The position numbers were made by a program, and so were the translations under genes. This document shows positions 1 to 8,863 of a DNA stretch of 64,000 nt, piece by piece. The notes below the pieces were generated by a model. It was not told the origin of the DNA and did not search any database. It was given only the letters and a program-made list of their open reading frames with translations. Position 1 is the stretch's first letter. The number at the start of each line of letters is the position of its first letter. Location: contig NZ_FMZC01000011.1 of the NCBI RefSeq assembly GCF_900102625.1, forward strand, positions 62,001 to 126,000. Direction: 5' to 3'. The stretch comes from Paracidovorax valerianellae (GTDB lineage Bacteria; Pseudomonadota; Gammaproteobacteria; Burkholderiales; Burkholderiaceae_C).

Positions 1-33
1 AACAAGATCAGTTATCTGGTCAAAGTCCTCTGA
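1..33 (+). CDS. rpmD: Ribosomal protein L30 (3' end only)
   Basis: The first 33 bases read as the last ten residues [10 protein letters not shown] and a TGA stop. This matches the C-terminal beta strand of bacterial L30, and L30 normally lies directly upstream of L15. The 5' part lies outside the window. The stop is 10 bases before the chosen rplO start, so the two are co-translated in the spc operon. Confidence 0.85.
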   Translation, partial: NKISYLVKVL

Positions 34-43
34 GAGATTGATG

Positions 44-475
44 ATGGAACTCAATAGCATCAAGCCCGCAGACGGAGCCAAGCACGCCAAGCGCCGTGTC
101 GGTCGCGGCATTGGTTCTGGCTTGGGCAAGACCGCAGGCCGCGGTCACAAGGGTCAAAAATCGCGTTCGGGTGGCTACCACAAGGTGGGCTTCGAAGGCG
201 GTCAAATGCCTCTGCAACGTCGTCTGCCTAAGCGTGGCTTCAAGTCCCATCTGCTGAAGTTCAATGCAGAGGTGACGTTGACGGCGCTGAACCAGCTGGA
301 TCTCGCTGAAGTCGACCTGCTGACGCTGAAGAGCGCCGGCCTGGTGGGCCAACTCGTGAAGGTCGTGAAGATCATCAAGAGCGGAGAGCTGAGCAAGTCG
401 GTCAAATTGACCGGCATCGGTGCAACGGCGGGCGCTAAGGCGGCCATCGAAGCTGCCGGCGGTAGTCTGGCCTGA
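44..475 (+). CDS. rplO: 50S ribosomal protein L15
   Basis: L15 binds 23S rRNA late in large-subunit assembly. The 143-residue product starts [20 protein letters not shown] and has the Gly/Arg/Lys-rich N-terminal extension ([19 protein letters not shown]) typical of the family, followed by the globular domain ending in EAAGGSLA. Upstream in-frame TTG (38) and ATG (41) codons are possible, but the family start is MELN at 44. The gene lies between rpmD and secY, as in the spc operon of most proteobacteria. The length is normal. Confidence 0.97.
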   Translation: MELNSIKPADGAKHAKRRVGRGIGSGLGKTAGRGHKGQKSRSGGYHKVGFEGGQMPLQRRLPKRGFKSHLLKFNAEVTLTALNQLDLAEVDLLTLKSAGLVGQLVKVVKIIKSGELSKSVKLTGIGATAGAKAAIEAAGGSLA

Positions 476-498
476 TTCGGTTCTGAAGGAACGCATTC

Positions 499-1818
499 GT
501 GGCTACTAACGCAGCTCAAATTGCAAAGACCGGGAAGTTCGGCGATTTGCGTCGCCGGCTGGTTTTTCTGCTGCTTGCGTTGGTCGTGTACCGCATTGGA
601 GCGCACATTCCCGTGCCGGGCATCGACCCAGCGCAACTGCAACAGTTGTTCAGTGGCCAGCAAGGCGGCATTCTGAATCTGTTCAATATGTTCTCGGGTG
701 GAGCGCTGTCGCGTTTCACGGTCTTTGCGTTGGGGATCATGCCGTACATTTCGGCATCGATCATCATGCAGCTGATGACGTATGTCATCCCGACGTTCGA
801 GCAGTTGAAGAAGGAAGGCGAAGCAGGGCGGCGCAAGATCACGCAATACACACGTTATGGAACGCTTGGACTGGCACTTTTCCAATCGTTGGGCATTGCC
901 GTGGCATTGGAGAGTTCTGCAGGTCTGGTGCTGAGTCCAGGTTTTGGCTTTCGAATGACAGCTGTGGTGAGTCTCACTGCTGGCACGATGTTCCTGATGT
1001 GGCTGGGTGAGCAGATCACTGAACGTGGCTTGGGCAATGGGATTTCCATTCTGATCTTTGCCGGCATCGCTGCAGGTCTGCCCAGTTCGATCGGTGGATT
1101 GCTTGAGTTGGTTCGTACAGGTGCGATGAGCATTCTGGCAGCGATTTTTATCGTGCTGGTCGTGGCCGCAGTGACCTACTTTGTGGTGTTCGTCGAACGT
1201 GGGCAGCGCAAGATCCTTGTGAATTACGCGAGGCGCCAAGTTGGCAACAAGGTATATGGTGGTCAGTCGTCCCATCTGCCTTTGAAGCTCAACATGGCAG
1301 GTGTCATCCCGCCAATTTTTGCCTCATCGATCATTTTGCTGCCTGCAACGGTAGTGAACTGGTTCAGTGCAGGCGAGTCGATGCGGTGGTTGCGAGACAT
1401 CTCCGGTGCTTTGACGCCAGGACAGCCTATCTATGTGATGTTCTATGCGGCTGCGATCGTTTTCTTCTGTTTTTTCTACACAGCTCTCGTGTTTAACAGC
1501 CGGGAGACTGCAGACAATCTGAAGAAAAGCGGTGCCTTCATCCCCGGGATTCGTCCTGGAGAGCAAACGGCTCGCTACATCGACAAGATCTTGGTTCGCT
1601 TGACGCTTGCGGGAGCTGTGTACATCACTTTTGTGTGTTTGCTGCCAGAGTTCATGATCTTGAAGTACAACGTGCCATTTTATTTTGGCGGTACCTCTTT
1701 GTTGATCATCGTGGTGGTCACCATGGACTTCATGGCCCAAGTGCAGAACTACATGATGTCACAACAGTATGAGTCGTTGCTCAAGAAGGCCAACTTCAAG
1801 GCAACACCTGGAAGCTGA
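499..1818 (+). CDS. secY: Protein translocase subunit SecY
   Basis: SecY is the channel-forming subunit of the inner-membrane SecYEG translocase. The 439-residue product has about ten hydrophobic segments, the family signature around [16 protein letters not shown] (about residues 75-90) and the cytoplasmic loop [16 protein letters not shown]. It starts at GTG 499 with a GAAGGA ribosome-binding site about 9 bases upstream. The gene lies 23 bases after rplO and is co-transcribed with it. Its GC content looks lower than that of later parts of the window, as expected for a ribosomal operon. Confidence 0.98.
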   Translation: MATNAAQIAKTGKFGDLRRRLVFLLLALVVYRIGAHIPVPGIDPAQLQQLFSGQQGGILNLFNMFSGGALSRFTVFALGIMPYISASIIMQLMTYVIPTFEQLKKEGEAGRRKITQYTRYGTLGLALFQSLGIAVALESSAGLVLSPGFGFRMTAVVSLTAGTMFLMWLGEQITERGLGNGISILIFAGIAAGLPSSIGGLLELVRTGAMSILAAIFIVLVVAAVTYFVVFVERGQRKILVNYARRQVGNKVYGGQSSHLPLKLNMAGVIPPIFASSIILLPATVVNWFSAGESMRWLRDISGALTPGQPIYVMFYAAAIVFFCFFYTALVFNSRETADNLKKSGAFIPGIRPGEQTARYIDKILVRLTLAGAVYITFVCLLPEFMILKYNVPFYFGGTSLLIIVVVTMDFMAQVQNYMMSQQYESLLKKANFKATPGS

Positions 1819-1966
1819 ACTTCGATAAGTGGAATCCTGGCGAATGCGCTATAGTTGCGGGTTGGCCTGGGTGAAGACGGTTTATTGATGCCCTTCGATT
1901 TATCGCGGGCGCAATTTGTGTTCCGCGCAGTGGCCGGGACGAACAGACGAGTTTTAGGAGAATGAA
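1819..1966 (+). other. secY-rpmJ spacer without infA
   Basis: This 148-base gap is too short for infA (about 72 codons), which many betaproteobacteria carry here, and no infA-like translation is present. The gap ends with a TTTTAGGAGAATGAA ribosome-binding region for rpmJ. No convincing terminator or promoter was seen. Confidence 0.6.
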
Positions 1967-2080
1967 ATGAGAGTTTCGGCTTCGGTCAAAAAAATCTGCC
2001 GCAACTGCAAGATCATCCGCCGCAAGGGTGTGGTGCGCGTGATCTGCACGGACATGCGCCATAAGCAGCGCCAAGGTTGA
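1967..2080 (+). CDS. rpmJ: 50S ribosomal protein L36
   Basis: This 37-residue protein begins [20 protein letters not shown] and continues to DMRHKQRQG. It contains the L36 zinc ribbon ligands: two cysteines in CRNC, then C and H in VICTDMRH. L36 is the smallest large-subunit protein and contacts 23S rRNA. A strong AGGAG site lies a few bases before the ATG. The gene is 22 bases upstream of rpsM, the usual order in the alpha operon. Confidence 0.97.
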   Translation: MRVSASVKKICRNCKIIRRKGVVRVICTDMRHKQRQG

Positions 2081-2102
2081 TTGAAAGTATTAGAGGACGC
2101 AT

Positions 2103-2468
2103 ATGGCACGTATCGCTGGCATCAACATTCCGCCGCATCAGCATGCTGAAATCGGCTTGACCGCCATTTTTGGCATTGGTCGCACTCGCGCTCGCAAGAT
2201 CTGCGAAGCAACCGGTATCGAGTATTCCAAGAAGATCAAGGATCTGACGGACGCCGATCTGGAAAAGATTCGCGATCAAATCGCACAGTTCACCATCGAG
2301 GGTGACCTGCGTCGCGAAACCACGATGAACATCAAGCGATTGATGGACATCGGGTGCTATCGCGGTTTCCGTCACCGTCGTGGGTTGCCTATGCGCGGTC
2401 AGCGTACGCGCACCAATGCCCGCACCCGCAAGGGTCCGCGCAAGGGCGCAGCGGCTCTGAAGAAATAA
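2103..2468 (+). CDS. rpsM: 30S ribosomal protein S13
   Basis: S13 lies in the head of the small subunit and contacts the P-site tRNA and L5. The 121-residue sequence has the helix-two-turn-helix region [20 protein letters not shown], the central [16 protein letters not shown] segment and the basic C-terminal tail [15 protein letters not shown], all characteristic of S13. It starts at ATG 2103 behind AGAGGACGC. The length is normal and the order rpmJ-rpsM-rpsK-rpsD-rpoA-rplQ is canonical. Confidence 0.98.
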   Translation: MARIAGINIPPHQHAEIGLTAIFGIGRTRARKICEATGIEYSKKIKDLTDADLEKIRDQIAQFTIEGDLRRETTMNIKRLMDIGCYRGFRHRRGLPMRGQRTRTNARTRKGPRKGAAALKK

Positions 2469-2486
2469 AGAGATTGAGAGATCACT

Positions 2487-2891
2487 ATGGCTAAATCTCC
2501 TGCCAATAACGCCTCGCAGCGTGTTCGCAAAAAGGTTCGTAAGAATGTGTCGGATGGCATTGCACACGTGCATGCATCCTTCAATAACACGATCATTACC
2601 ATCACGGACCGCCAAGGCAATGCGTTGTCATGGGCTTCTTCGGGTGGTCAAGGCTTCAAGGGTTCGCGCAAGTCGACCCCCTTTGCCGCACAGGTGGCTT
2701 CCGAAGTCGCTGGCCGTGCTGCCATCGAACAAGGCATCAAGAACCTGGATGTGGAAATCAAGGGCCCTGGTCCTGGCCGCGAATCTTCGGTGCGCGCTTT
2801 GGGCGCACTGGGCATTCGTATTACGTCGATCTCCGATGTGACTCCGGTTCCCCACAACGGTTGCCGCCCTCAAAAGCGCCGTCGTATCTAA
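2487..2891 (+). CDS. rpsK: 30S ribosomal protein S11
   Basis: S11 forms part of the platform of the small subunit near the mRNA exit path. The 134-residue product contains the family landmarks [19 protein letters not shown] (about residues 27-45), [14 protein letters not shown] and the conserved C-terminus [16 protein letters not shown]. It starts at ATG 2487, 18 bases after the rpsM stop. Confidence 0.98.
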   Translation: MAKSPANNASQRVRKKVRKNVSDGIAHVHASFNNTIITITDRQGNALSWASSGGQGFKGSRKSTPFAAQVASEVAGRAAIEQGIKNLDVEIKGPGPGRESSVRALGALGIRITSISDVTPVPHNGCRPQKRRRI

Positions 2892-2980
2892 TTTTTTGTT
2901 GAAGCCCACCGCCATCGATAGCCTTGCGCATTGATGGCTCCCGCAATTTTTGTTGCGGCAGATGACATAAGGAAACTCAA

Positions 2981-3604
2981 GTGGCACGTTACCTAGGCCC
3001 CAAGGCCAAACTTTCCCGCCGTGAAGGCACTGACCTGTTCCTGAAGAGCGCACGTCGTTCTATAGCTGACAAGTCCAAGTTCGATTCCAAGCCTGGTCAG
3101 CACGGCCGCACCTCCGGTGCCCGCACGTCCGACTACGGCCTGCAACTGCGCGAAAAGCAGAAGGTCAAACGCATGTACGGCGTGTTGGAAAAGCAATTCC
3201 GCCGTTACTTTGAAGCTGCCGACCGCCGCAAGGGCAACACCGGCGCCAATCTGCTGTTTCTGCTGGAATCTCGTCTGGACAATGTGGTGTACCGCATGGG
3301 CTTCGGCTCTACCCGGGCAGAAGCGCGCCAGCTGGTTTCGCACAAGGCAATCACGGTGAACGGCCATTCGGTCAACATCGCTTCGTACCTCGTCAAGACG
3401 GGTGATGTGGTTGCTGTGCGTGAAAAGTCCAAAAAGCAAGGCCGTGTGGTTGAAGCGCTGCAATTGGCTCAACAAGTTGGTATGCCAGCTTGGGTTGAAG
3501 TCAATGCCGACAAGGCAGAAGGCGTGTTCAAGAAGGTGCCGGACCGTGACGAATTCGGTGCTGACATCAACGAATCCCTGATCGTTGAACTCTATTCGCG
3601 CTAA
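2981..3604 (+). CDS. rpsD: 30S ribosomal protein S4
   Basis: S4 starts 16S rRNA 5'-domain assembly and in many bacteria represses its own operon. The 207-residue protein starts [20 protein letters not shown] and has the S4 RNA-binding domain at about residues 97-160 ([22 protein letters not shown] is split across its start). The start is GTG 2981 with an AAGGAAAC ribosome-binding region. An 89-base gap separates it from rpsK. Confidence 0.98.
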   Translation: MARYLGPKAKLSRREGTDLFLKSARRSIADKSKFDSKPGQHGRTSGARTSDYGLQLREKQKVKRMYGVLEKQFRRYFEAADRRKGNTGANLLFLLESRLDNVVYRMGFGSTRAEARQLVSHKAITVNGHSVNIASYLVKTGDVVAVREKSKKQGRVVEALQLAQQVGMPAWVEVNADKAEGVFKKVPDRDEFGADINESLIVELYSR

Positions 3605-3632
3605 TTCTTAGCGCACGTTCGAGAAAATTGTT

Positions 3633-3660
3633 CCTATACCGCGAGGCATCGCGGTATAGG
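3633..3660 (+). promoter_or_regulatory. Perfect 12-bp hairpin between rpsD and rpoA
   Basis: CCTATACCGCGA (3633-3644) and TCGCGGTATAGG (3649-3660) are exact inverted repeats around a GGCA tetraloop. No T-run follows, so it does not look like a Rho-independent terminator. The position, 29 bases after the rpsD stop and 54 bases before rpoA, would suit an attenuator, RNase-processing or mRNA-stability element that separates S4 from RNA polymerase alpha output. That role is inference. Confidence 0.65.
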
Positions 3661-3714
3661 CGCTTCACCAGCCTTACCGGTGTAACGAGCTGGGGGTATT
3701 GAGAGGAAGTCTGA

Positions 3715-4707
3715 ATGCAAACCAATTTGCTGAAACCCAAGGCAATCAATGTCGAACAGCTTGGACACAATCGTGCCAAGGTGGCGTTGGAGCCGTTTGA
3801 GCGGGGCTACGGCCATACGCTTGGCAACGCCATTCGCCGTGTTCTGCTTTCGTCCATGGTGGGTTACGCAGCAACGGAAGTCACGATCGCAGGCGTGTTG
3901 CACGAGTACTCGTCGATTGATGGCGTGCAAGAGGACGTCGTCAATATTCTGTTGAATCTCAAGGGTGTGGTGTTCAAGCTCCACAACCGGGATGAAGTCA
4001 CACTGAGTCTGCGCAAAGATGGCGAAGGCGTAGTGACTGCCCGCGACATCCAGACGCCACATGATGTGGAGATCGTCAATCCGGACCACGTTATTGCGCA
4101 CCTGTCGCAAGGCGGCAAGCTGGACATGCAGATCAAGGTCGAAAAAGGTCGCGGCTATGTGCCAGGCAATCTCCGCCGTTATGCGGACGAGTCGACGAAA
4201 TCCATCGGCCGTATCGTTTTGGATGCATCGTTTTCTCCTGTGAAGCGTGTGAGCTATACGGTTGAAAGCGCTCGCGTTGAGCAGCGTACCGATCTGGATA
4301 AGTTGGTGGTCGAAATCGAGACCAACGGTGCCATCACGGCGGAAGATGCAGTTCGCGCCTCGGCCAAGATCTTGGTTGAGCAATTGGCTGTGTTTGCGCA
4401 GTTGGAAGGTGGCGAGCTTGCCGCGTTCGATGCGCCAGCGGGGCCACGTGGTAATGCTACTTTTGATCCAATCTTGTTGCGTCCTGTGGACGAACTGGAA
4501 TTGACGGTACGCTCTGCCAATTGCTTGAAGGCTGAGAACATCTATTACATCGGTGATCTGATCCAGCGGACGGAAAACGAGTTGCTAAAGACTCCGAACC
4601 TCGGTCGCAAGTCGCTCAACGAGATCAAGGAAGTTCTGGCGTCTCGCGGTCTGACTCTGGGAATGAAGCTTGAGAACTGGCCGCCAGCCGGCCTCGACAA
4701 GCGTTAA
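3715..4707 (+). CDS. rpoA: DNA-directed RNA polymerase subunit alpha
   Basis: Alpha dimerises to start core polymerase assembly, and its C-terminal domain contacts UP elements and activators. The 330-residue protein has the N-terminal dimerisation domain ([20 protein letters not shown] at about residues 25-44) and, after a linker near residue 240, the C-terminal domain from [18 protein letters not shown] to [19 protein letters not shown]. The conserved arginine of the DNA-binding surface is in the LTVRSANCL segment. Start ATG 3715 follows a GAGAGGAAGTC site. Confidence 0.98.
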   Translation: MQTNLLKPKAINVEQLGHNRAKVALEPFERGYGHTLGNAIRRVLLSSMVGYAATEVTIAGVLHEYSSIDGVQEDVVNILLNLKGVVFKLHNRDEVTLSLRKDGEGVVTARDIQTPHDVEIVNPDHVIAHLSQGGKLDMQIKVEKGRGYVPGNLRRYADESTKSIGRIVLDASFSPVKRVSYTVESARVEQRTDLDKLVVEIETNGAITAEDAVRASAKILVEQLAVFAQLEGGELAAFDAPAGPRGNATFDPILLRPVDELELTVRSANCLKAENIYYIGDLIQRTENELLKTPNLGRKSLNEIKEVLASRGLTLGMKLENWPPAGLDKR

Positions 4708-4709
4708 GT

Positions 4710-4767
4710 TATAATTTTCGGTTCCCTGGGGGAACAGTGCCTTGGGCAGTACCTGATACGGCTGCCC
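4710..4767 (+). promoter_or_regulatory. TATAAT box and two small hairpins before rplQ
   Basis: The rpoA-rplQ gap has a perfect TATAAT at 4710-4715. It is followed by a GTTCCC/GGGAAC hairpin (4721-4726, 4730-4735) and a GGGCAG/CTGCCC pair (4744-4749, 4762-4767). No good -35 hexamer is visible 16-18 bases upstream, so an internal promoter for rplQ is only possible. The hairpins could equally be processing or stability elements. Confidence 0.35.
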
Positions 4768-4794
4768 GATTTAATTACTCATAAGGAAAGCACC

Positions 4795-5193
4795 ATGCGT
4801 CACGGACACGGACTTCGTAAACTCAATCGCACCAGCTCGCACCGTCTTGCGATGCTGCAGAACATGATGAACTCGCTCATCGAGCACGAGGCCATCAAGA
4901 CCACTTTGCCCAAGGCCAAAGAACTGCGCCGTGTGGTGGAACCGATGATCACGTTGGCCAAGGAAGATACCCTGGCGAACCGCCGTCTGGCCTTCGATCG
5001 TTTGCGTGACCGCGATAGCGTTACCAAGCTCTTCAACGTGCTCGGCCCCCGTTTCAAGGCACGTCCAGGTGGTTACACCCGTATTCTGAAGATGGGCTTC
5101 CGCGTGGGCGACAACGCTCCTATGGCGTTTGTCGAGCTGGTGGAGCGTGCAGAAGAATCTGCAGAAACCGCAAATGTTTCCGCAGAAGCTTAA
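4795..5193 (+). CDS. rplQ: 50S ribosomal protein L17
   Basis: L17 binds 23S rRNA near the polypeptide exit tunnel. The 132-residue sequence starts [20 protein letters not shown] and continues with the family-typical [20 protein letters not shown] and [19 protein letters not shown]. The C-terminus is a short Glu/Ala-rich tail. Start ATG 4795 lies 7 bases after AAGGAA. This is the last protein gene of the alpha operon. Confidence 0.98.
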   Translation: MRHGHGLRKLNRTSSHRLAMLQNMMNSLIEHEAIKTTLPKAKELRRVVEPMITLAKEDTLANRRLAFDRLRDRDSVTKLFNVLGPRFKARPGGYTRILKMGFRVGDNAPMAFVELVERAEESAETANVSAEA

Positions 5194-5201
5194 AAGTAGT
5201 T

Positions 5202-5207
5202 TATAAT
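5202..5207 (+). promoter_or_regulatory. -10 box of the tRNA-fMet gene
   Basis: A consensus TATAAT lies 11 bases before the mature 5' end of the tRNA, between the rplQ stop and the tRNA. No clear -35 element is seen; the weak TTTCCG at 5177-5182 would give 19 bases of spacing. The tRNA may also be read through from rplQ. Confidence 0.45.
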
Positions 5208-5218
5208 TCATCTCTTGC

Positions 5219-5295
<77 letters not shown>

Positions 5296-5315
5296 ACATG
5301 GCGTTTACGCCGTCG

Positions 5316-5345
5316 AAAAAGCCCACTGAACAGTGGGCTTTTTTG
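5316..5345 (+). terminator. Rho-independent terminator after tRNA-fMet
   Basis: GCCCACTG (5321-5328) and CAGTGGGC (5331-5338) form an 8-bp stem with an AA loop. It is flanked by five As upstream and TTTTTT plus further Ts downstream. The A/T flanks can extend the stem and make it bidirectional. It closes the alpha operon/tRNA unit before the Hsp70-like gene. Confidence 0.9.
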
Positions 5346-5551
5346 TTTTTGCGGCGCGGGTTAATTGCTAGGTTCTTGCTGTTGTGGCGAATGTTCTGTC
5401 GTCAGGCATTTATTGAGTGAGTCCTTTGACTTTGACCCGCAGATCAGTCCATTGCTGAACAGGCCTCATCGGCTCATTGACCGCACATTTGTTCAATTCA
5501 CGCTTGCTTTTCACCTGACACGGGTGACTGGATGCGTCCCTACTTCTGTAC

Positions 5552-6814
5552 ATGATGGCATCCTCCGCCGAGACCACTTTAGGCATTGATTTTGGTACGT
5601 CCAATTCTGCGATGGCGCTGCGGCGAGGCCGTGATGCTGTTGACCTGTTGCCGCTGGAAGGGGATGCGACCACATTGCCGACGGCTCTGTTCTTCAATGC
5701 AGAAGACCATCGAACCCATATCGGCCGAGATGCCATAGCCCAGTACCTTTCAGGAACAGAGGGCCGTTTGATGCGCTCTTTGAAAAGTTTGCTGGGCAGC
5801 GCATTGCTTCAGGACAAGACGGCTGTTCATCAGAGCATGGTGAGCTACCAGGACATCATTGCGTTGTTCTTGCGGACCTTGGCGGGGCAGGCCAGGCATG
5901 CGCTTGGTGCCATGCCTGACCGGGTCGTCCTGGGTCGGCCGGTGCATTTTGTGGATGGCGACGAGGCCCGCGATGCCCAAGCGGAAGATGCTTTGCGCCA
6001 AGCGGCCTTGGATGCCGGCTTCACCAACATCTCTTTTCAACTGGAACCCATCGCAGCAGCACTCGACCATGAGCAACGGATCACGCGTGAGTCGTTGGTG
6101 CTCGTGGTGGACATTGGCGGGGGAACTTCGGACTTCACCGTCGTGCGCCTGAGCCCGGAGCGTGCTCTAAACGCCGATCGAAGTTCGGACATTCTGGCGA
6201 CGTCAGGGGTGCACCTCGGAGGCACCGACTTTGATCAAAGGCTGAGCCGAGCCCAGGTGATGCCTCTCCTGGGATTGCGGCACATCGGTCCGAGCGGACG
6301 CGAAGTGCCCAGCCGCGTGTTCTTCGATCTGTCGACGTGGCATTTGATTCAGTGGCTTTACAGCGCTAAAGCGTTGCGCGAGGCCCAAGCTTTGCGCAAC
6401 GACTACGTGGATGTGAGGCTGCATGACCGCTTGATGGAGGTTCTCAACGAGCGCTGGGGCCACCGCCTGGCGAATGCGGTCGAGCAGGCGAAGATTGCCG
6501 TCTCTCAAAATGATGTGGCGGAGCCCATCGTGCTGAATTGGATCGAGTCGGATCTGCAAGCTTCTCTGTCTCCGGATGTGCTGGAGGTGCAGCTGGACGG
6601 ACCGCTGCAGCAGATCGTGGATTGCGCCCGCGAATGCTTGGCCACTGCCGGGCTGAAGTCGAGTGGGGTGGATGCCATCTATCTCACGGGTGGTTCTTCC
6701 GCGCTGCGTCCACTGCGCGCAGCGCTGAAAAGCGCTTTTCCCGACGTGCCCCAAATCGAGGGAGATCTGTTCGGTGGTGTGGCCTCCGGATTGGCCTACA
6801 CCGTTGGCGGATGA
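5552..6814 (+). CDS. Hsp70-family protein (YegD-like)
   Basis: The 420-residue protein has the actin-like ATPase fold of Hsp70: phosphate-1 motif LGIDFGTSNSA near the N-terminus, phosphate-2 motif VVDIGGGTSDFTVV near residue 190, and the adenosine motif YLTGGSSALRPL near residue 380. It ends soon after, so the peptide-binding beta domain and lid of DnaK are missing, as in YegD proteins. The role is unknown; ATP binding is likely, classical chaperone activity is not. No strong ribosome-binding site precedes ATG 5552 or 5555. The preceding 206 bases hold no recognisable gene. Confidence 0.85.
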   Translation: MMASSAETTLGIDFGTSNSAMALRRGRDAVDLLPLEGDATTLPTALFFNAEDHRTHIGRDAIAQYLSGTEGRLMRSLKSLLGSALLQDKTAVHQSMVSYQDIIALFLRTLAGQARHALGAMPDRVVLGRPVHFVDGDEARDAQAEDALRQAALDAGFTNISFQLEPIAAALDHEQRITRESLVLVVDIGGGTSDFTVVRLSPERALNADRSSDILATSGVHLGGTDFDQRLSRAQVMPLLGLRHIGPSGREVPSRVFFDLSTWHLIQWLYSAKALREAQALRNDYVDVRLHDRLMEVLNERWGHRLANAVEQAKIAVSQNDVAEPIVLNWIESDLQASLSPDVLEVQLDGPLQQIVDCARECLATAGLKSSGVDAIYLTGGSSALRPLRAALKSAFPDVPQIEGDLFGGVASGLAYTVGG

Positions 6815-6835
6815 GAAACCGAAGGGTTTCGCTTT
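6815..6835 (+). terminator. Possible weak terminator after the Hsp70-like gene
   Basis: GAAACC (6815-6820) and GGTTTC (6825-6830) pair around GAAG immediately after the stop codon and are followed by GCTTTCG. The T-run is short and broken, so termination efficiency is doubtful. The site lies in the 52-base gap between two converging genes. Confidence 0.35.
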
Positions 6836-6866
6836 CGATTGACTGACGCTTTTTGGTCCATCAGCG

Positions 6867-7787
6867 CTAATTCGCCGAGTCGCTTTGTTCTTTCAACGCC
6901 AGCGCAGATTCGTACAGAGTATTGCGGGATGCGCCGGTGATCTCTGCTGCCAACTTCACAGCCGTTTTGAGCGGCAGTTCCTGCATCAGCAGTTTCAAGA
7001 TCCGAAGGCTGTCGCCGTCATCCTGCTTGTTGGCCTGAGGGTGCAGCAGAACGACAAACTCGCCACGGCTTCGCTGTGGTCCTTCGGCCAGCCAAGCAGG
7101 CAGTGCATGCGCGGCAACGGTGGCGATTTCCTCGAACTGCTTTGTGATTTCACGGGCGAGAGTGACTGGGCGATCCCCGAGCACAGCGAGGGCCTGGGCC
7201 AATTCAGCGATGCGATGCGGTGCCTCCAGCAAAATGACGCAGCGGTTTTCTGCCGCCAGTTTCTGCACCGCCACAGAACGCTCCCCGCTTTTCGTCGGGA
7301 GAAATCCGGCAAACAAAAAGCCATCAACGTCGATGGATACCGCGCCTGCTGCGCTCAAAGCCGCGGTCACGCTGCTGGCGCCGGGCAGCGGCACGGCGCG
7401 CAATCCGGCTGCGTGCACGGCCGCCACGAGGCGGGCCCCAGGATCGCTCACGCCGGGCGTCCCCGCATCGCTGGCATAGGCCACGCGCTGCCCCGCTCGC
7501 AATCGCTCGATGACCGTTTGCGAAGCTTCAGCCTCGTTGTGCTGATGGACCGCCAGCAACTGGCTGCCGGCTTTCTCCACACCGTAGGCGCGCAGCAGCG
7601 ATTGGGTGTGACGGGTGTCTTCGCAAGCTATCGTGTCCGCGAGCTGCAGCACATGCAGCGCCCGCAGCGTGATGTCGGCCAGGTTGCCGATGGGGGTCGC
7701 CACGATGTACAGGGCCCCTTGCGGATAATGCTGCGCAGCCGCCGCGTCGCGTGCGGCGTTCAGGGCTGATGCGAAAGAGGCGCTCAA
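6867..7787 (-). CDS. rsmI: 16S rRNA (cytidine(1402)-2'-O)-methyltransferase
   Basis: RsmI uses S-adenosylmethionine to 2'-O-methylate C1402 in the decoding centre. The product has the tetrapyrrole-methylase fold with the signature YIVATPIGNLADITLRAL near the N-terminus, YASDAGTPGVSDPG, and the C-terminal helical region ending in AAEITGASRNTLYESAL. The reading frame is open upstream without ATG. The best start is TTG at 7787, six bases after AAGGA, giving 306 residues (MSASFASALNAARD...). On that reading the first base of rsmI is also the first base of the divergent yraN. Confidence 0.9.
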   Translation of the reverse strand: MSASFASALNAARDAAAAQHYPQGALYIVATPIGNLADITLRALHVLQLADTIACEDTRHTQSLLRAYGVEKAGSQLLAVHQHNEAEASQTVIERLRAGQRVAYASDAGTPGVSDPGARLVAAVHAAGLRAVPLPGASSVTAALSAAGAVSIDVDGFLFAGFLPTKSGERSVAVQKLAAENRCVILLEAPHRIAELAQALAVLGDRPVTLAREITKQFEEIATVAAHALPAWLAEGPQRSRGEFVVLLHPQANKQDDGDSLRILKLLMQELPLKTAVKLAAEITGASRNTLYESALALKEQSDSAN

Positions 7788-8173
7788 TGGGATTCCTTGG
7801 AAAAAAACCGGCGGCGGCCACGACGCTCGCGGTCGGCAATGCCGCCGAAGACCGTGCCCTGGCCCACTTGCAAGCCGCTGGACTGCGGCTGATCGAGCGC
7901 AATTATCGAACGCCGGGGCGTGGGGGCGGGGAGATCGACCTGATCGTCCGGGATCGCGACGGCACGCTGGTGTTCGTGGAGGTGCGCAGCCGGGGGAGCA
8001 AAGCCTTCGGCGGCGCGGGCGCCAGCATCGGACGGACCAAGCAGCAAAGGATCGTTTTCGCGGCGCGCAGCTACCTGATGCGTCTGCCGGCGCCGCCACC
8101 GTGCCGCTTCGATGCCGTCCTTGTCGAGGGCGATTCCGTGCAATGGTTGCGCGGCGCCTTCGACGCTCAGTAG
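7787..8173 (+). CDS. yraN: YraN family (UPF0102) endonuclease-like protein
   Basis: The 128-residue protein has the restriction-endonuclease-like core of UPF0102: GNAAEDRALAHLQAAGLRLIERNYR, then GEIDLIVRDRDGTLVFVEVR, containing the E-x(n)-D...ExK/R-type residues of PD-(D/E)XK nucleases. Biochemical function is not settled for the family. ATG 7787 has AAGAGG upstream; in-frame ATG 7769 is an alternative. It is back-to-back with rsmI and followed by the DiaA-like and BON genes, as in the E. coli yraL-N-O-P cluster. Confidence 0.85.
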   Translation: MGFLGKKPAAATTLAVGNAAEDRALAHLQAAGLRLIERNYRTPGRGGGEIDLIVRDRDGTLVFVEVRSRGSKAFGGAGASIGRTKQQRIVFAARSYLMRLPAPPPCRFDAVLVEGDSVQWLRGAFDAQ

Positions 8174-8266
8174 TCAGCAATGGCGTCGATGAGGATGCAG
8201 TGTTTTACGCATGCCTTCAATGCTTGAGCGAAAGGACGACGACCCCGCAGTTATCATCGGCGCCTC

Positions 8267-8863
8267 ATGCTCGAGCAACGCATCCAACAGCATTTCATCG
8301 ACAGCGCCGACCTCAAATACCAGTCCGCGCAGACCCTGAGCCATCCCATCGCTTCCGCTGTGCAGGCCGTCCTGGCTTGCGTCACCAGCGGTGGCAAGGT
8401 ACTCGCCTGCGGCAGCGGCCCGGCGGCGGCCCAGGCGCAGCAGTTCGCCGCGCTGTGCGTGGCCGGTTTCGAGCGCGAGCGCCCCGAACTGGCCGCCATG
8501 GCGCTGGCCCCCGACGCGATCTGGACCCCGGGTGGTCTCGACGGTCCCGACATCGACGGGCTGGCGCGCCAGATCCGCGCGCTGGGGCAGGCCGGCGATG
8601 TCCTGCTGGCATTGACCGAAACCGGCAACGATCTGCCGCTGCTGGCTGCTTGCGACGCGGCCCATGAGCGGGACATGACCGTGGTGGCGCTGACAGGGCG
8701 CAGCGGTGGCCGGCTGGCGGGCATGCTGCGCGAAACCGACGTCTTGATCGCCGTGCCCCATGACCGCGCGGCACGCGTGCGGGAGGTGCATTCGCTCATC
8801 CTGCACTGCCTGTGCGACGGCGTGGATGCCCAATTACTTGGTGAACAGGAGATACCACTATGA
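8267..8863 (+). CDS. SIS-domain protein, DiaA/phosphoheptose isomerase-like
   Basis: The 198-residue sugar-isomerase-fold protein has GGKVLACGSGPAAAQAQQFA near residue 43 (the phosphate/Ser loop region of SIS domains), LALTETGNDLPLLAAC near residue 122 and a histidine-rich C-terminal helix VREVHSLILHCLCDGVD. Homologs at this locus are annotated as DiaA, which binds DnaA and stimulates initiation, or as GmhA, which isomerises sedoheptulose 7-phosphate. The position between yraN and the BON lipoprotein favours DiaA/YraO. Catalytic competence as GmhA cannot be decided here. Confidence 0.8.
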   Translation: MLEQRIQQHFIDSADLKYQSAQTLSHPIASAVQAVLACVTSGGKVLACGSGPAAAQAQQFAALCVAGFERERPELAAMALAPDAIWTPGGLDGPDIDGLARQIRALGQAGDVLLALTETGNDLPLLAACDAAHERDMTVVALTGRSGGRLAGMLRETDVLIAVPHDRAARVREVHSLILHCLCDGVDAQLLGEQEIPL

